Shown here one piece after another: positions 12,301 to 19,230 of a stretch of DNA of 64,000 bases; positions within the stretch are counted from its first letter, which is position 1; each line of letters begins with the position of its first letter. Origin of the DNA: Thioalkalivibrio nitratireducens DSM 14787 (GTDB taxonomy: Bacteria; Pseudomonadota; Gammaproteobacteria; Ectothiorhodospirales; Ectothiorhodospiraceae); contig NC_019902.2 of NCBI RefSeq assembly GCF_000321415.2, positions 2,294,001-2,358,000 on the forward strand. Direction: 5' to 3'. The position numbers were made by a program, and so were the translations under genes. The notes beneath the pieces are model-generated. The model did no database searches, had not been told where the DNA came from, and worked only from the letters and a program-made list of their open reading frames with translations.

Positions 12301-12738
12301 CCGGGCCTGATCGGCCGCCAACGCGTTCATCGGGTACACGATGACCGCCTTCACGCCCGGCTCCGGGCGCCCGGCGCAATAGTCGAGGATGGGCAGCGAG
12401 AAGCACTCGGTCTTGCCCGAACCGGTTCCGGTTGCGACCAGCGTGGAACGGGGGTTCGGACCGCAGAGGCGTTGGAAGGCCTTGACCTGGTGGCGATACG
12501 GGGTGAACGCCAGCTCGATCCGCTCGAATGGCAGCGTCGCGCCGGGCTCCATGCGCCGGAACGGTAGCCCCAAGCCCAAGTACGGACCCTTGAAGATGGC
12601 CTCCGGCTCGGCGAGGAGATCGTCGAGCATGGTGCCGCCGTCGTCGCGCCGGAACCCAGGCGTAGTCATCGGGAAGCTTGCGTACAGGAAGCGACGGATC
12701 GCCTCCTGCAACTCGCTCGCGACGATCGAGGGGATCAT
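6313..12738 (-). CDS. Giant DEAD/DEAH helicase with DUF1998 and C-terminal nuclease-like domain (DruE-like)
   Basis: 2141 residues. The SF2 helicase core has Walker A GTGSGKT near residues 104-110, DELH Walker B near 233, SAT-type motif LLSATPTLEMGID and motif VI QRIGRAGR near 1054. Several zinc-ribbon-like cysteine pairs are scattered through the middle (CPQCGQ, CPHCKG, CPFCGAH, CERCGH, CPRCGS). A DUF1998-type four-cysteine module (CECRED...CYRC, about 1628-1650) follows. Near 1756-1784, KPDFVLWP plus VAVFMDGFQYH fits a PD-(D/E)XK or Vsr-like nuclease core. Length and domain order match DruE-type proteins of Druantia defence systems and related DUF1998 helicases. No other Druantia gene is adjacent; the only close neighbour on the strand is the SF1 helicase. 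The family assignment is firm; the anti-phage role is inferred. Confidence 0.85.
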   Translation of the reverse strand: MIPSIVASELQEAIRRFLYASFPMTTPGFRRDDGGTMLDDLLAEPEAIFKGPYLGLGLPFRRMEPGATLPFERIELAFTPYRHQVKAFQRLCGPNPRSTLVATGTGSGKTECFSLPILDYCAGRPEPGVKAVIVYPMNALAADQARRFARDIHRDRESLRGRVSVGLYVGDSGPSVHKVMSRDSVITCRETLREYPPDILLTNYKMLDFLLLRPRDQRLWRHNEPGRLRYLVVDELHTFDGAQGTDLACLVRRLRDRLLPGEGLACVGTSATLGGESAGQELIDYASQVFASPFDADAVVMEDRETPEEFLAGAEVRFTNWPTTGTYGGGYAQVQDAAVDNLRKLAMRWFGGDAPALDARDPAVAMQARFQLAERLRECRAFRELLEHAPGLLDVNAVVADWAQRFRIEPAQARQMLDSLLALVSWARRPNDPHATSTDDPGQPFVTLRLQLWLRELSRLVANVGVRPMLRFADDLTDLASPLHLPVVHCRECHATGWLSVRKADEGRLETDLQAIYRTYFGNHPEMCLLFPLEGTPPAEPKGIEGAICPQCGQLLPKAGATQCPHCKGDAPVVPVWEPNMRRTQARGELNVQRSHHDCPFCGAHEGLSLIGSRAASLSSVLIGRLFASPYNDHRKLIAFSDAVQDAAHRAGFFGARTYSTLIRGAIARFVTAQGEGLPLSVVASEMPRYWRNRTGSEARFVGTFIAPNMEWLRDYEYLKVQGQLPPHSAVPGWVEQRLTWEVLQAFGLRARIGRTLERSRVAAVGPDPGALRESATRLAQRLSEEIGSLRGIGETPVLRYLLGFLWRMRVGGAFYHPMLDGYIQDRGKPYALYRTPHMPNYGGAAAPPALVTLGRVGRSFTALAADGRSGYADWFDKTLAVGDAVLASAEYRQVIQRVLGQLTQDGFLIEQEVGGDSVWGLDPERWICTTAVAALTCERCGHQIQVPRQELSDWTEMPCLRSPCAGIYQPSTVALPASGGTSGALHRLVAAEHTALLDSETRHMVEHSFIDGDAPWDVNLLSATPTLEMGIDIGDLSAVLLCSVPPGQANYLQRIGRAGRRDGNALTVTLANAHKHDLYFYADPLAMLAGEVRPPGVFLQATAVLERQLIAYCFDRWAASGIDDSAIPGNLQETLNGVEAEAGGRFPLSLLEFVERHRAEILRSFLGFFPDLPDESREHLGTFLFGGGGTSGMAVRLVNRLHQLVQERKSLTARIDRLKKQKERLESQPQDDRVREELEAVLAERGALMALRRRMNGKPTLNFFTDEGLLPNYAFPEEGVTIHSVILRRVTQAERDEGESGRRYERINFEMQRPAVAALSELAPMNRFYAVGRRVEIDQVDLSVSSAQEWRLCDRCHYMENVTESGDAHTVCPRCGSPQWADAGRKRTLLKLRQVFATADDRGSRIGDDSDQRTPAFFQRQMLVDVPLSSVGKAYRLASEELPFGFEYLPRVKLREVNFGQPGVESHEFAVAGELASRPGFQLCRHCGKVRRKGGRERASFQHAYDCKLRKPGAEESEADYFDSLYLFRELESEAVRILLPLAEVGSSGTRLHSLIAALNLGLRRFFRGDVGHIQVAHQSEPAGGESRKHFLVLFDSVPGGTGYLKELLRQPDNLMNLLRAAFEVVSRCECREDETSDGCYRCLLAYRESRRMDEISRKAAEEILGKILAAADTLQPIDGLASVDINALLESELEQRFVDALANAPGVTLSPQLVHGKSGFFLSVLPQRAGQRAAAWKVEPQVQLGPGQGVAAVKTKPDFVLWPVREAPGLLSVAVFMDGFQYHWNKADDDTLKRQALLDSGRFRVWSLSWHTLPMPGMKQVNPAAQLLKTGQQATMQTLFTRLAPSGGWDPYLAYGGFIDKGPFGWLLAYLAGDTENLDRLRFAALSRALGWLDSRSVQDPAFRNALLEDVQSRFPEAVHAGWSGTQQDPRILGGLLPATGGDDTPMAGIDVGVCLPRSAMQAAAGGDLQGLQADIRVHLGMDDEQARQDKDFETLWGMFWGAANLLQFLPRLTLASARGIQQGLYGVVFRAAEPSGEGSEADDGDALQWQEIAQNSLFGERVLRLRDAGVPPPEVGIELVDEAGAVLPEVELLWRDQRIAVVADVDESGRAGLERLGWTVLDGLDDAVIAELTGRLTP

Positions 12739-12765
12739 GCCACCGCATCCCGCCGCGCGTGGGAA

Positions 12766-12928
12766 TGGCGGATGACGGCCTTCGGCCTCTTCCGCCCTAC
12801 CGAGACCCGCGTAGGGCGGAAAAGCGCAGCGTCATCCGCCATGCACCGCCGGGCGAAGCCGTAAGCCTCCGGGTAACCCGAAATCCCGAAACGGCGGATG
12901 ACGGCCTTCGGCCTCTTCCGCCCTACCT
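12766..12928. repeat. REP hairpins upstream of the giant helicase
   Basis: Three REP units: GGCGGATGACGGCCTTCGGC...CCCTAC, then an inverted GTAGGGCGGAAAAGCGCAGCGTCATCCGCC, then another forward unit ending at 12928. They sit between the helicase start and the 3' end of the Fic gene. Confidence 0.9.
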
Positions 12929-12959
12929 CTTGGCCTACCTCTTGGCTAACGATGGCCAT

Positions 12960-14132
12960 TCAAAGAGGCTCTGTTCCGCGGTTCAGGATATCGAGATAAC
13001 CGCCGTACACGAACAACCGCCCGCGCTGCTTGCCCGTGATTTCCCGGACAATCCCGAGGTCTGCAAGATGCTGTATGGACTTCGCGATGGTCGGCGCGGA
13101 GAGGCCGAGCCTCTGTGCGGCGTCGGGGATTCCGACGAGCGGCTTCTGCTGAAGAAGTTGGTGCACACGGAGCGCGGATGCGGCCGGACGACCGAGGCCC
13201 TCGATCCGCTCGCGGTCGGCCTCGAACAGACCCAGAATCTCGCGCGCTGCCTCGGCCGCCTGCAGCGAGGTCTCCGCGATGCCGTCCAGGAAGAACTCGA
13301 TCCAGGCCTCCCACGCGCCGCGTTCCCGAACCTGCTGGAGCAGATCGTAGTACTGCCTGCGATGCGCCTTGAAGTAGAGACTGAGGTACAGAACGGGTTC
13401 CTGCAGGATACCCTGCGCGCAAAGCAGCAAGGTGATCAGGAGCCTGCCGACGCGCCCGTTCCCGTCCAGAAACGGGTGTATGGTTTCGAACTGCACATGA
13501 ACCAGACCAGCCTTGACCAGAGCCGGAATCTCCGGCGTGTCGGCATGAATGAAGGCTTCGAGGTCAGACATCAGGTCCAGCACACGGTCGGGTGGAGGCG
13601 GGACGAACAGCGCGTTTCCCGGCCGCGTACCGCCGATCCAGTTCTGCGAGCGGCGAAATTCCCCCGGCTGCTTCGTGCTGCCGCGCCCCCGGGCAAGCAG
13701 CGTCTCGTGGATTTCCCGGATCAGCCGCAGCGATACCGGAAACCCGTCTCGAATCCGTACAAGACCATGGTCCATTGCCGCGACATAGTTCGAGACCTCC
13801 TGAACATCGTCCAGAGGAACGCCGGGGGCCTCTTCGCTCTCGAAGAACAGGAGGTCCGAAAGAGACGATTGCGTCCCCTCGATCTGGGACGACAGAATCG
13901 CTTCCTTGCGGACATACATGTAGAGGAACAGCGGCGTGTCCGGCAGGATGGACGTGACCCCGTCGAGACGTCCGAGCGCGCGGTTGGCGTTTTCAAGCGG
14001 TCGATAGAGGCGATCCATCCGAATGGCTGGATCCGGCGGCAATGCAGGCGGCACAAAGGCCTCCACCCGCTCACCCGCGGTCGAGACCGTCACCCGTTGC
14101 CCGAGGCGGGACCGTTCTGGTGCTGAGATCAT
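12960..14132 (-). CDS. Fic family protein, self-inhibited class II, with C-terminal winged helix
   Basis: 390-residue predicted AMP-transferase of the Fic fold. The catalytic motif HPFLDGNGRVGR (residues 219-230) is canonical. The inhibitory helix motif SSQIEG (81-86) lies N-terminal to it, which defines class II Fic enzymes, and sequence around residues 176-183 fits the flap. Residues ~315-375 (RVHQLLQQKPLVGIPDAAQRLGLSAPTIAKSIQHL) form a winged helix-turn-helix. The architecture is that of Shewanella SO_4266 (SoFic). The ATG at 14132 has AAGGAG upstream at a rather long spacing. It may regulate itself through the winged helix (inference). It is probably a separate unit from the helicase pair because REP hairpins intervene. 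Confidence 0.92.
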   Translation of the reverse strand: MISAPERSRLGQRVTVSTAGERVEAFVPPALPPDPAIRMDRLYRPLENANRALGRLDGVTSILPDTPLFLYMYVRKEAILSSQIEGTQSSLSDLLFFESEEAPGVPLDDVQEVSNYVAAMDHGLVRIRDGFPVSLRLIREIHETLLARGRGSTKQPGEFRRSQNWIGGTRPGNALFVPPPPDRVLDLMSDLEAFIHADTPEIPALVKAGLVHVQFETIHPFLDGNGRVGRLLITLLLCAQGILQEPVLYLSLYFKAHRRQYYDLLQQVRERGAWEAWIEFFLDGIAETSLQAAEAAREILGLFEADRERIEGLGRPAASALRVHQLLQQKPLVGIPDAAQRLGLSAPTIAKSIQHLADLGIVREITGKQRGRLFVYGGYLDILNRGTEPL

Positions 14133-14224
14133 GGCCGGAAAACACTCCTTTTCCCGAGCATGCCCTAACGAAGGGATAGGAGCAAATCCTTTCTCTAGAT
14201 CAGCTCTAACGAAAGCTTCCTTCC

Positions 14225-14448
14225 GTAGGGCGGAAAAGGCCGAAGGCCGTCATCCGCCGTCCGGCGGTGTGCGTGTCCCCGGCTGGGTGGCCATTCGAAC
14301 GCCGCGATGGCGGATGACGCTGCGCTCTTCCGCCCTACCGAGGCCCGCGTAGGGCGGAAAAGGCCGAAGGCCGTCATCCGCCGACCGGCGGTGTGCGCGT
14401 CCCCGGCTGGGTGCCCATTCGAACGTCGCAATGGCGGATGACGCTGCG
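14225..14448. repeat. REP cluster, interrupted at its right end by IS1182
   Basis: Alternating GTAGGGCGGAAAAGGCCGAA and reverse-orientation REP units separated by near-identical ~50-bp spacers containing CCGGCGGTGTGCG and CCCCGGCTGGGT. The final unit breaks after GACGCTGCG at 14448 and resumes as CTATTCCGCCCTAC at 16334 beyond the inserted IS. Confidence 0.92.
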
Positions 14449-16328
14449 AGACTGTGAAAGTATTCGCCCCGAGTCTCGGTTCGGGGGTGGGGGCTTGGTA
14501 GAATTGGCGCACGCTGTGATGCCCCCCCCACGTGCATGGGGCGATTGAGGAAAGCCGATGCTGAGCGAGCCTGAGTCTGCACCACCGGAAGCGTTGACCC
14601 TGTGGCCGTCCCCGGAGGACGGTGGACCCCCGGCGGCGGCCGGTCCGGAGCCGCGCCCGCCGTTGCCCCGGTCGCGGCGGTACAAGGAAGGGCCGTCGGG
14701 AGAGCAGCCGCTGCTGCTGCCGGCGTGCGTGGACGACTACGTGGCGGCGAACCATCCGGTGCGGGCGATCGCGGCCTACGTGGAGATGCTGGACCTGGAG
14801 CGGTTGGGCTTTCGGCATGCCGGGGGTGCGCTCACGGTGGGGCAGCCGGCGTACGCGCCCGGCGATCTGCTGAAGTTGTATCTCTATGGCTATCAGGAGC
14901 GGGTGCATTCCAGCCGGCGTCTGGAGGCCGAGTGCCGCCGCAACCTCGAGGTGATGTGGTTGCTGAACGGGCTGCGCCCAAACTATCACACGATCGCTGA
15001 TTTTCGTAAGAACAACGCCGCGGCACTGAAGGCGGCGAACCGGGAGTTTGTGCTGCTGTGCCGGGAGCTGGGGCTGATCAGCGGGACCCGGGTGGGGGTG
15101 GACGGGAGCTTCTTCCACGGCAATGCGAGTGCCGCCAGCGTCAAGACCAAGAAGCAGTTGGAAGCGGAGCTGGCCGCACTGGAACAGGACATCGACGGCT
15201 ACTTGGCAGCGCTGGAGCGAGGGGACGCCGACGCAGCGGCGGCCGAAGCGACAACGGTCAGCGCGCAGCAGCTTGCGGATCTGCAGGCGCGCGCGCAGCG
15301 CCGGCGAGAGCAACTCGAGGAGTTGGCCCGGACCGGCGAGACCCAGATCTCGCGGACCGATCCGGACGCCCGGCGCCTGAGCAAGAACGGGCAGAAAGTG
15401 ACCGGCTACAACGTGCAGAGCGTGGTCGATGACCAGCACCACCTGATCCTGACCCACGAGGTCACCAACGCCGGAAACGACCTGGGCCAACTGGTGCCGA
15501 TGGCGGAACAGGCCCGGCAGATGCTGCTCGATGGGCAGACCACGGAAGCCGCACAGCCGCTCGAGGTGTTGGCGGATGCCGGTTATTTCACCGAGTCCGA
15601 CATCGCGGCCTGCGCGTCGCGGGGCATCGTGCCGTATGTGCCGGTTCCGGAGAAGACCGGTGCGGCCGAGCGGGCCGGCCGTCTGAGCGCCCGGGAGTTT
15701 GTCTACGACGCCGAGCAGGACCGGTACCGCTGTCCGGGTGGGGAAGCCCTGCATCCGTACGGCCAGCCGGATACCCGTAACGGCGTGAACTACCGGCGCT
15801 ATCGCAGCCGCGCGTCGGTCTGCCAGTCCTGTCCTCTGAAGGCGCAGTGCCTGCCGCCGGCCGGCAAGCGTCGGGAGATTCTCCGCTCCGAGCACGCCGA
15901 GGCGGTGGAGCGGCATCGGGAACGGATGGCGGCGGCGCCGCAGGTGATGCGCCAGCGCGCGGCGCTCTGCGAACACCCGTTCGGAACCCTGAAGCGCTGG
16001 CTGGGGTGGGACCACTTCCTGGTACGGGGTTTGACAAGGTGCGCGGTGAGATGGCGATGATCGTGCACAGTTACAACTTCCGCCGCGTGCTCAGCATCCT
16101 GGGGGTTGCGGCCTTCATCGCCTACTGCCAGGCGCGGGGCGTTGCGCGCGGCTTTCTTGCGGCTTGGTACGGGCTCCTCGAGCGCCTCTGCCAGCCGTTC
16201 TGGGGTCGCGATGACCCGTGGCCCATGGCCGGGACCGTTAGCGGCTCGCACCGTCCACGCGCGGCTCCGTTCGTCCCAGTGCGTTTCACGCCTGCTCCCT
16301 AGCATCGGTGCCCATTCTTTCACGGTCT
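14449..16328 (+). mobile_element. IS1182-family insertion sequence
   Basis: 1,880-bp element. Terminal inverted repeats are AGACTGTGAAAG (14449-14460) and CTTTCACGGTCT (16317-16328), 11 of 12 matching. The flanking direct repeat CTGCG (14444-14448 and 16329-16333) is the probable target duplication. Removing the element and one CTGCG restores a REP unit GACGCTGCGCTATTCCGCC that differs at a single base from other copies. The element carries one transposase gene, which is frameshifted. Confidence 0.88.
14558..16302 (+). pseudogene. IS1182-family DDE transposase, frameshifted near its C-terminus
   Basis: The frame from ATG at 14558 (preceded by GAGGAAA) encodes about 500 residues: PACVDDYVAANHPVRAI, YAPGDLLKLYLYGYQ, NYHTIADFRK, VGVDGSFFHGNAS, KVTGYNVQSVVDD, VLADAGYFTE, the Cys cluster SVCQSCPLKAQCL and HPFGTLKRWLGWDHFLVRG. 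It then terminates early at 16060. The expected continuation FDKVRGEMAMIVHSYNFRRVLSILG is present in the next frame (to 16302), so one base appears lost near 16025-16032. The catalytic core is intact. No programmed slippage signal is evident, so this is a mutation or an assembly error. Confidence 0.85.
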
Positions 16329-16329
16329 C

Positions 16330-16602
16330 TGCGCTATTCCGCCCTACCAGGGCCCGCGTAGGGCGGAAAAGGCCGAAGGCCGTCATCCGCCGACCGGCGG
16401 TGGGCGAGTCCCCGGCTGGGTGCCCATTCGAACGCCGCAATGGCGGATGACGCTGCGCTCTTCCGCCCTACCAGGGCCCGCGTAGGGCGGAAAAGGCCGC
16501 AGGCCGTCATCCGCCGTCCGGCGGTGTGCGGGTCCCCGGCCGGGTGGCCATTCGAACCCCGCAATGGCGGATGACGCTGCGCTCTTCCGCCCTACAAACT
16601 CT
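16330..16602. repeat. REP cluster downstream of IS1182
   Basis: Four to five alternating REP units with the same spacers as the cluster left of the IS. The first unit is the right half of the interrupted hairpin. Confidence 0.9.
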
Positions 16603-16621
16603 CGTCCGCCTTACGCTGTAG

Positions 16622-17026
16622 CTACTGGGCGGCTGAGCCAATGCTGGGCGCGATGTCCGTGCGGGCGAAATCGTCACCCTTGAAGAGCAGCGGCTGTCCA
16701 TTCGTGCGCGCCAGCGCATAAGCGAAACAGTCACCATAGTTCAGGCCGGCCGGGTGTCGCCCCTTGCCGTACTGGCTGAAGGCGCGGCGCGCCTCCTTTG
16801 CTTGCCGAAGATCCACCGGCACGCAGTCGATCGCCGCGCGATCGAGGAAACGGTCGAGCAGATGCAGCCCCGCCGTGCCGTAGCGCACCTCGATCACGAT
16901 GGACGTCTCGACCCAGTTGGCTACCGAAAGCAAGCGCGACTCCGCAGCCTCGATGGCTTCGTTGAAAGCGTGCCGTTCCGGCTCGTCCTGGAGAATGGCA
17001 ACCAGCGCCGATGTATCGATGACCAT
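16622..17026 (-). CDS. vapC: PIN-domain toxin, VapC family
   Basis: 134-residue PIN-domain ribonuclease, the toxin of a type II toxin-antitoxin pair. The N-terminal [12 protein letters not shown] carries the first acidic metal ligand (Asp4). Further motifs are the conserved Glu in VRYGTAG-flanking sequence and NYGDCFAYALA with the second acidic cluster, ending PLLFKGDDFARTDI. Its ATG overlaps the vapB stop by one base (TGATG), so translation is coupled to the antitoxin. VapC enzymes cut specific tRNAs or rRNA; the target here is unknown. Confidence 0.93.
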   Translation of the reverse strand: MVIDTSALVAILQDEPERHAFNEAIEAAESRLLSVANWVETSIVIEVRYGTAGLHLLDRFLDRAAIDCVPVDLRQAKEARRAFSQYGKGRHPAGLNYGDCFAYALARTNGQPLLFKGDDFARTDIAPSIGSAAQ

Positions 17027-17280
17027 CAGCGCGGGAGACCATGCTCGTCGTAACCGAGGATCTCCTCCGCACTGCGGCGATCGCGAACCGGCAATGCCGC
17101 GCAGGCACGCGCGATCTCGTCCAGCTCGTCCGCCAGCCGCGTTCCCCCACGCTCACGGCGCACCCGGTCCAGGCGATCCCGCATCGCTTGAATCACCGCC
17201 TCGGTTTTGGTTTCGCCCGTGGCCTGGGCCAGCTCTGCTGCCAGCCGATCCGCTTCTGGATTTCGGATATTCAGCGCCAT
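17026..17280 (-). CDS. vapB: VapB-type antitoxin (transcription factor family)
   Basis: 84-residue antitoxin. [37 protein letters not shown] is a typical PSK/VapB ribbon-helix-helix N-terminus for DNA binding, followed by a C-terminal tail ending [11 protein letters not shown] that would wrap the toxin. The start at 17280 is preferred over an in-frame start 33 bases upstream because MALNI matches the family. It likely autorepresses the vapBC operon with VapC. Confidence 0.9.
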   Translation of the reverse strand: MALNIRNPEADRLAAELAQATGETKTEAVIQAMRDRLDRVRRERGGTRLADELDEIARACAALPVRDRRSAEEILGYDEHGLPR

Positions 17281-17352
17281 GTTTTCCCTACACGCGTGCA
17301 GACAGCTACACACTAAGTCGCGACAGCAATTGCCGTCAACCTGCGCGCCGGT

Positions 17353-17386
17353 CGGCGGATGACGGCCTGCGGCCTTTTCCGCCCTA
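17353..17386. repeat. Single REP hairpin
   Basis: GGCGGATGACGGCCTGCGGCCTTTTCCGCCCTAC between the vapB start and the MNT gene. It occupies the place where a HEPN partner of the nucleotidyltransferase would be expected. Confidence 0.9.
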
Positions 17387-17400
17387 CCGGGGCTGTCGAA

Positions 17401-17691
17401 TCAGACATGGATCGCATCCCGCTCAACGTAGGGGCGCAATTCGTTGCGCAGCGCCTTCTCGGTGACCAGGTCCACCCGCGCCCCCAACAAATCCTCCAGG
17501 TAGAACTGAACGCCGAAGTAGCGCCTGGATGTCGCAGGCCCGTCAAAAGCGACGAGAATATCCAGATCGCTGTCCTCCAGCGCTTCACCTCGGGCCATGG
17601 AACCGAACAGTGCGAGGTCAGTCACTCCAAAGCGTTCTGCAAGGGTCGCTTTATGGCTGCTCAGCAGCCGGACGGCTTCCTCGCGTGTCAT
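17401..17691 (-). CDS. Minimal nucleotidyltransferase (MntA-like), without HEPN partner
   Basis: 96-residue polymerase-beta-type nucleotidyltransferase. The active-site signature LFGSMARGEALEDSDLDILVAF (GS at 30-31, Asp42 and Asp44) is intact. ATG at 17691 is chosen because GGAGG lies five bases upstream; an in-frame ATG at 17703 has no spacing for a ribosome site. Proteins of this family act as antitoxins by adenylylating a HEPN RNase toxin (HepT). A hepT normally follows directly, but here only a REP hairpin and vapBC follow, so this looks like an orphan antitoxin. Confidence 0.85.
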   Translation of the reverse strand: MTREEAVRLLSSHKATLAERFGVTDLALFGSMARGEALEDSDLDILVAFDGPATSRRYFGVQFYLEDLLGARVDLVTEKALRNELRPYVERDAIHV

Positions 17692-17864
17692 CGCGTCCTC
17701 CATCTCCCTCGTAAAGAGGCCCCATTGGCTACAGCGACAGTTAAACATACTGCCACCGGCGCCGGTTACTCCAACCACGGTTCGTCAGCATTACCTGGGT
17801 CAGAAATGCTGCTTCGACGACCTACAGACCCGTCCTACAGCGCTGCCCCGCGCCCCAAGAACTT

Positions 17865-18101
17865 GTAGGGCGGAAAAGGCCGAAGGCCGTCATCCGCCGA
17901 CCTGGGGTGGGCGGCCCCCCGGCCGAATGGCCGTTCGAACGCCGCAATGGCGGATGACGCTGCGCTCTTCCGCCCTACCAGGGCCCGCGTAGGGCGGAAG
18001 AGGCCGAAGGCCGTCATCCGCCATCCGGCGCCAGGATTGCCGCAGGCGCCGGGGATGCGCGAACGCCGAGCGGCGGATGACGCTGCGCTCTTCCGCCCTA
18101 C
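17865..18101. repeat. REP cluster (four units)
   Basis: Alternating GTAGGGCGGAA and TTCCGCCCTAC units from 17865 to 18101, replacing the 5' end of a ParE-like toxin remnant. Confidence 0.9.
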
Positions 18102-18120
18102 GGGTCGCCCGGGACGCGGG

Positions 18121-18309
18121 CCCGCGTTCTTTTACGCCAATCCACCCGGTTACCGACTGCGGCCAGAACTGGGCGACGACATCCGCTCCTCCGCCTACGG
18201 AAACTACGTAATCTTCTTTGTGGCGTTGCCGGAGGAAATCACGATCATCCGTATCCTCCACGGCGCCCGGGATATTCCAGCGATCTTGACGCCCGGCGAT
18301 AGCCTGTGA
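18121..18309 (+). pseudogene. C-terminal remnant of a ParE/RelE-family toxin
   Basis: The frame reads GYRLRPELGDDIRSSAYGNYVIFFVALPEEITIIRILHGARDIPAIL before its stop, the characteristic C-terminal half of ParE toxins. The N-terminal half and any antitoxin are absent; upstream sequence is a REP hairpin. It is on the opposite strand to the intact ParE-like gene nearby and not a tandem copy of it. Confidence 0.75.
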
Positions 18310-18354
18310 ATCCCACCTTCACACCGCGATCGTCTGCCGACTCTCTGGCGGGAT

Positions 18355-18535
18355 CAACGGTGTCGACGCCGTGCCAGCCAACACCTGCATCCAGCGCCGC
18401 GGAACTTCCTCGGCATCCCAGCCCTGAACCCGCATCGGCGTCGATGCAGACCACGAAATGTAAATGATTCGACATGACGGCTTAGGCCGCGAGGTCCACC
18501 GCGAACACTCCGGCCCACTGCTGCTTGCATTCAAG
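18355..18535 (-). pseudogene. Decayed fragment of a REP-associated tyrosine transposase
   Basis: The minus strand reads WAGVFAVDLAA, a stop, AVMSNHLHFVVCIDA, a frameshift, then VQGWDAEEVPRRWMQVLAG. This matches residues of the intact RAYT at 19231-20370 (GVFAVDVAAYAVMSNHAHLVV, VQGWDAEEVLRRWTQVFSG), with one stop and one frameshift. Confidence 0.8.
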
Positions 18536-18537
18536 GC

Positions 18538-18834
18538 TTATGGAAAATACCGGTCGATATCAAGTGCCCCGTGGAACACGCCCAAGATATCGATACTGCA
18601 TGGCGACTTGAGAAGATAAGCAATCCGATAATGCCCGTAGAGAAGGATCCTGATTTCCCCTTCGGCTTCGGCACGATACCTGTGTCCGATTTCCGGGAAA
18701 CTCCTCAACATCTGAGCTTTGTCATAGATCCCGGACACGACTTTTTGTGCTGCGGCAGGATTGTCGGCTGCGATGTAGTCATGGATATCGCGGAGCCAAC
18801 GATGCGCCTCCTCGGTCCACCTTATTTCTGCCAC
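18538..18834 (-). CDS. ParE/RelE-family toxin
   Basis: 98-residue member of the RelE/ParE superfamily: MAEIRWTEEAHRWLRDIHDYIAADNP, MLRSFPEIGHRYR and a C-terminal IRILLYGHYRIAYLL...ILGVFHGALDIDRYF. ParE members poison gyrase and RelE members cut mRNA on ribosomes; the sequence (HRWLRDIHDYIA, FHGALD) is closer to ParE. It overlaps the upstream antitoxin by 13 bp. Confidence 0.9.
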   Translation of the reverse strand: MAEIRWTEEAHRWLRDIHDYIAADNPAAAQKVVSGIYDKAQMLRSFPEIGHRYRAEAEGEIRILLYGHYRIAYLLKSPCSIDILGVFHGALDIDRYFP

Positions 18835-19007
18835 GATCGAATCCGATGCTCCATATCTTCGTTCGATATTAGGCGCCCACGGCGAGAATCGTCGAGACCG
18901 CGCTCGACCATGCGCTCAAAAGCAAGTTCCCGCATGATTTCTTCATAGCTCGCATCTTCCGGCTGCGAACGGATTACCTCAGTCATCTTTTCTTTCACGC
19001 TCGACAT
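18822..19007 (-). CDS. Antitoxin partner of the ParE-like toxin
   Basis: 61-residue acidic protein, MSSVKEKMTEVIRSQPEDASYEEIMRELAFERMVERGL and so on, typical of small antitoxins that precede RelE/ParE toxins. ATG at 19007 has GGAG six bases upstream and is preferred over an in-frame ATG at 19025. The 13-bp overlap with the toxin and gene order support a toxin-antitoxin operon. The DNA-binding fold is not obvious from sequence. Confidence 0.82.
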   Translation of the reverse strand: MSSVKEKMTEVIRSQPEDASYEEIMRELAFERMVERGLDDSRRGRLISNEDMEHRIRSWQK

Positions 19008-19230
19008 ATCACACTCCATGCGCAAAACCTGAACCCGCGACGACCAAAAAGCGATCGCCCAGGCAGTGGTTCATAACCGATGGCTTGGATGCGCTCAAGT
19101 CGCAAACGTCCCAGACCAGTGTAACGAATGCCGATGCGCCGTAAACCCCTGCGCCAGAAACGGTCCCAGTGCCGGCTCTTTGCCGCCAATGCCGTGCCAG
19201 CCCAGGGGGGCTGGTGCCTACCCATCGAGA

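Noticed and set aside
14558-16302. Programmed frameshift in the IS1182 transposase
   Set aside because: IS1182 transposases are normally one frame and there is no clear slippery site; a mutation or sequencing error is simpler.
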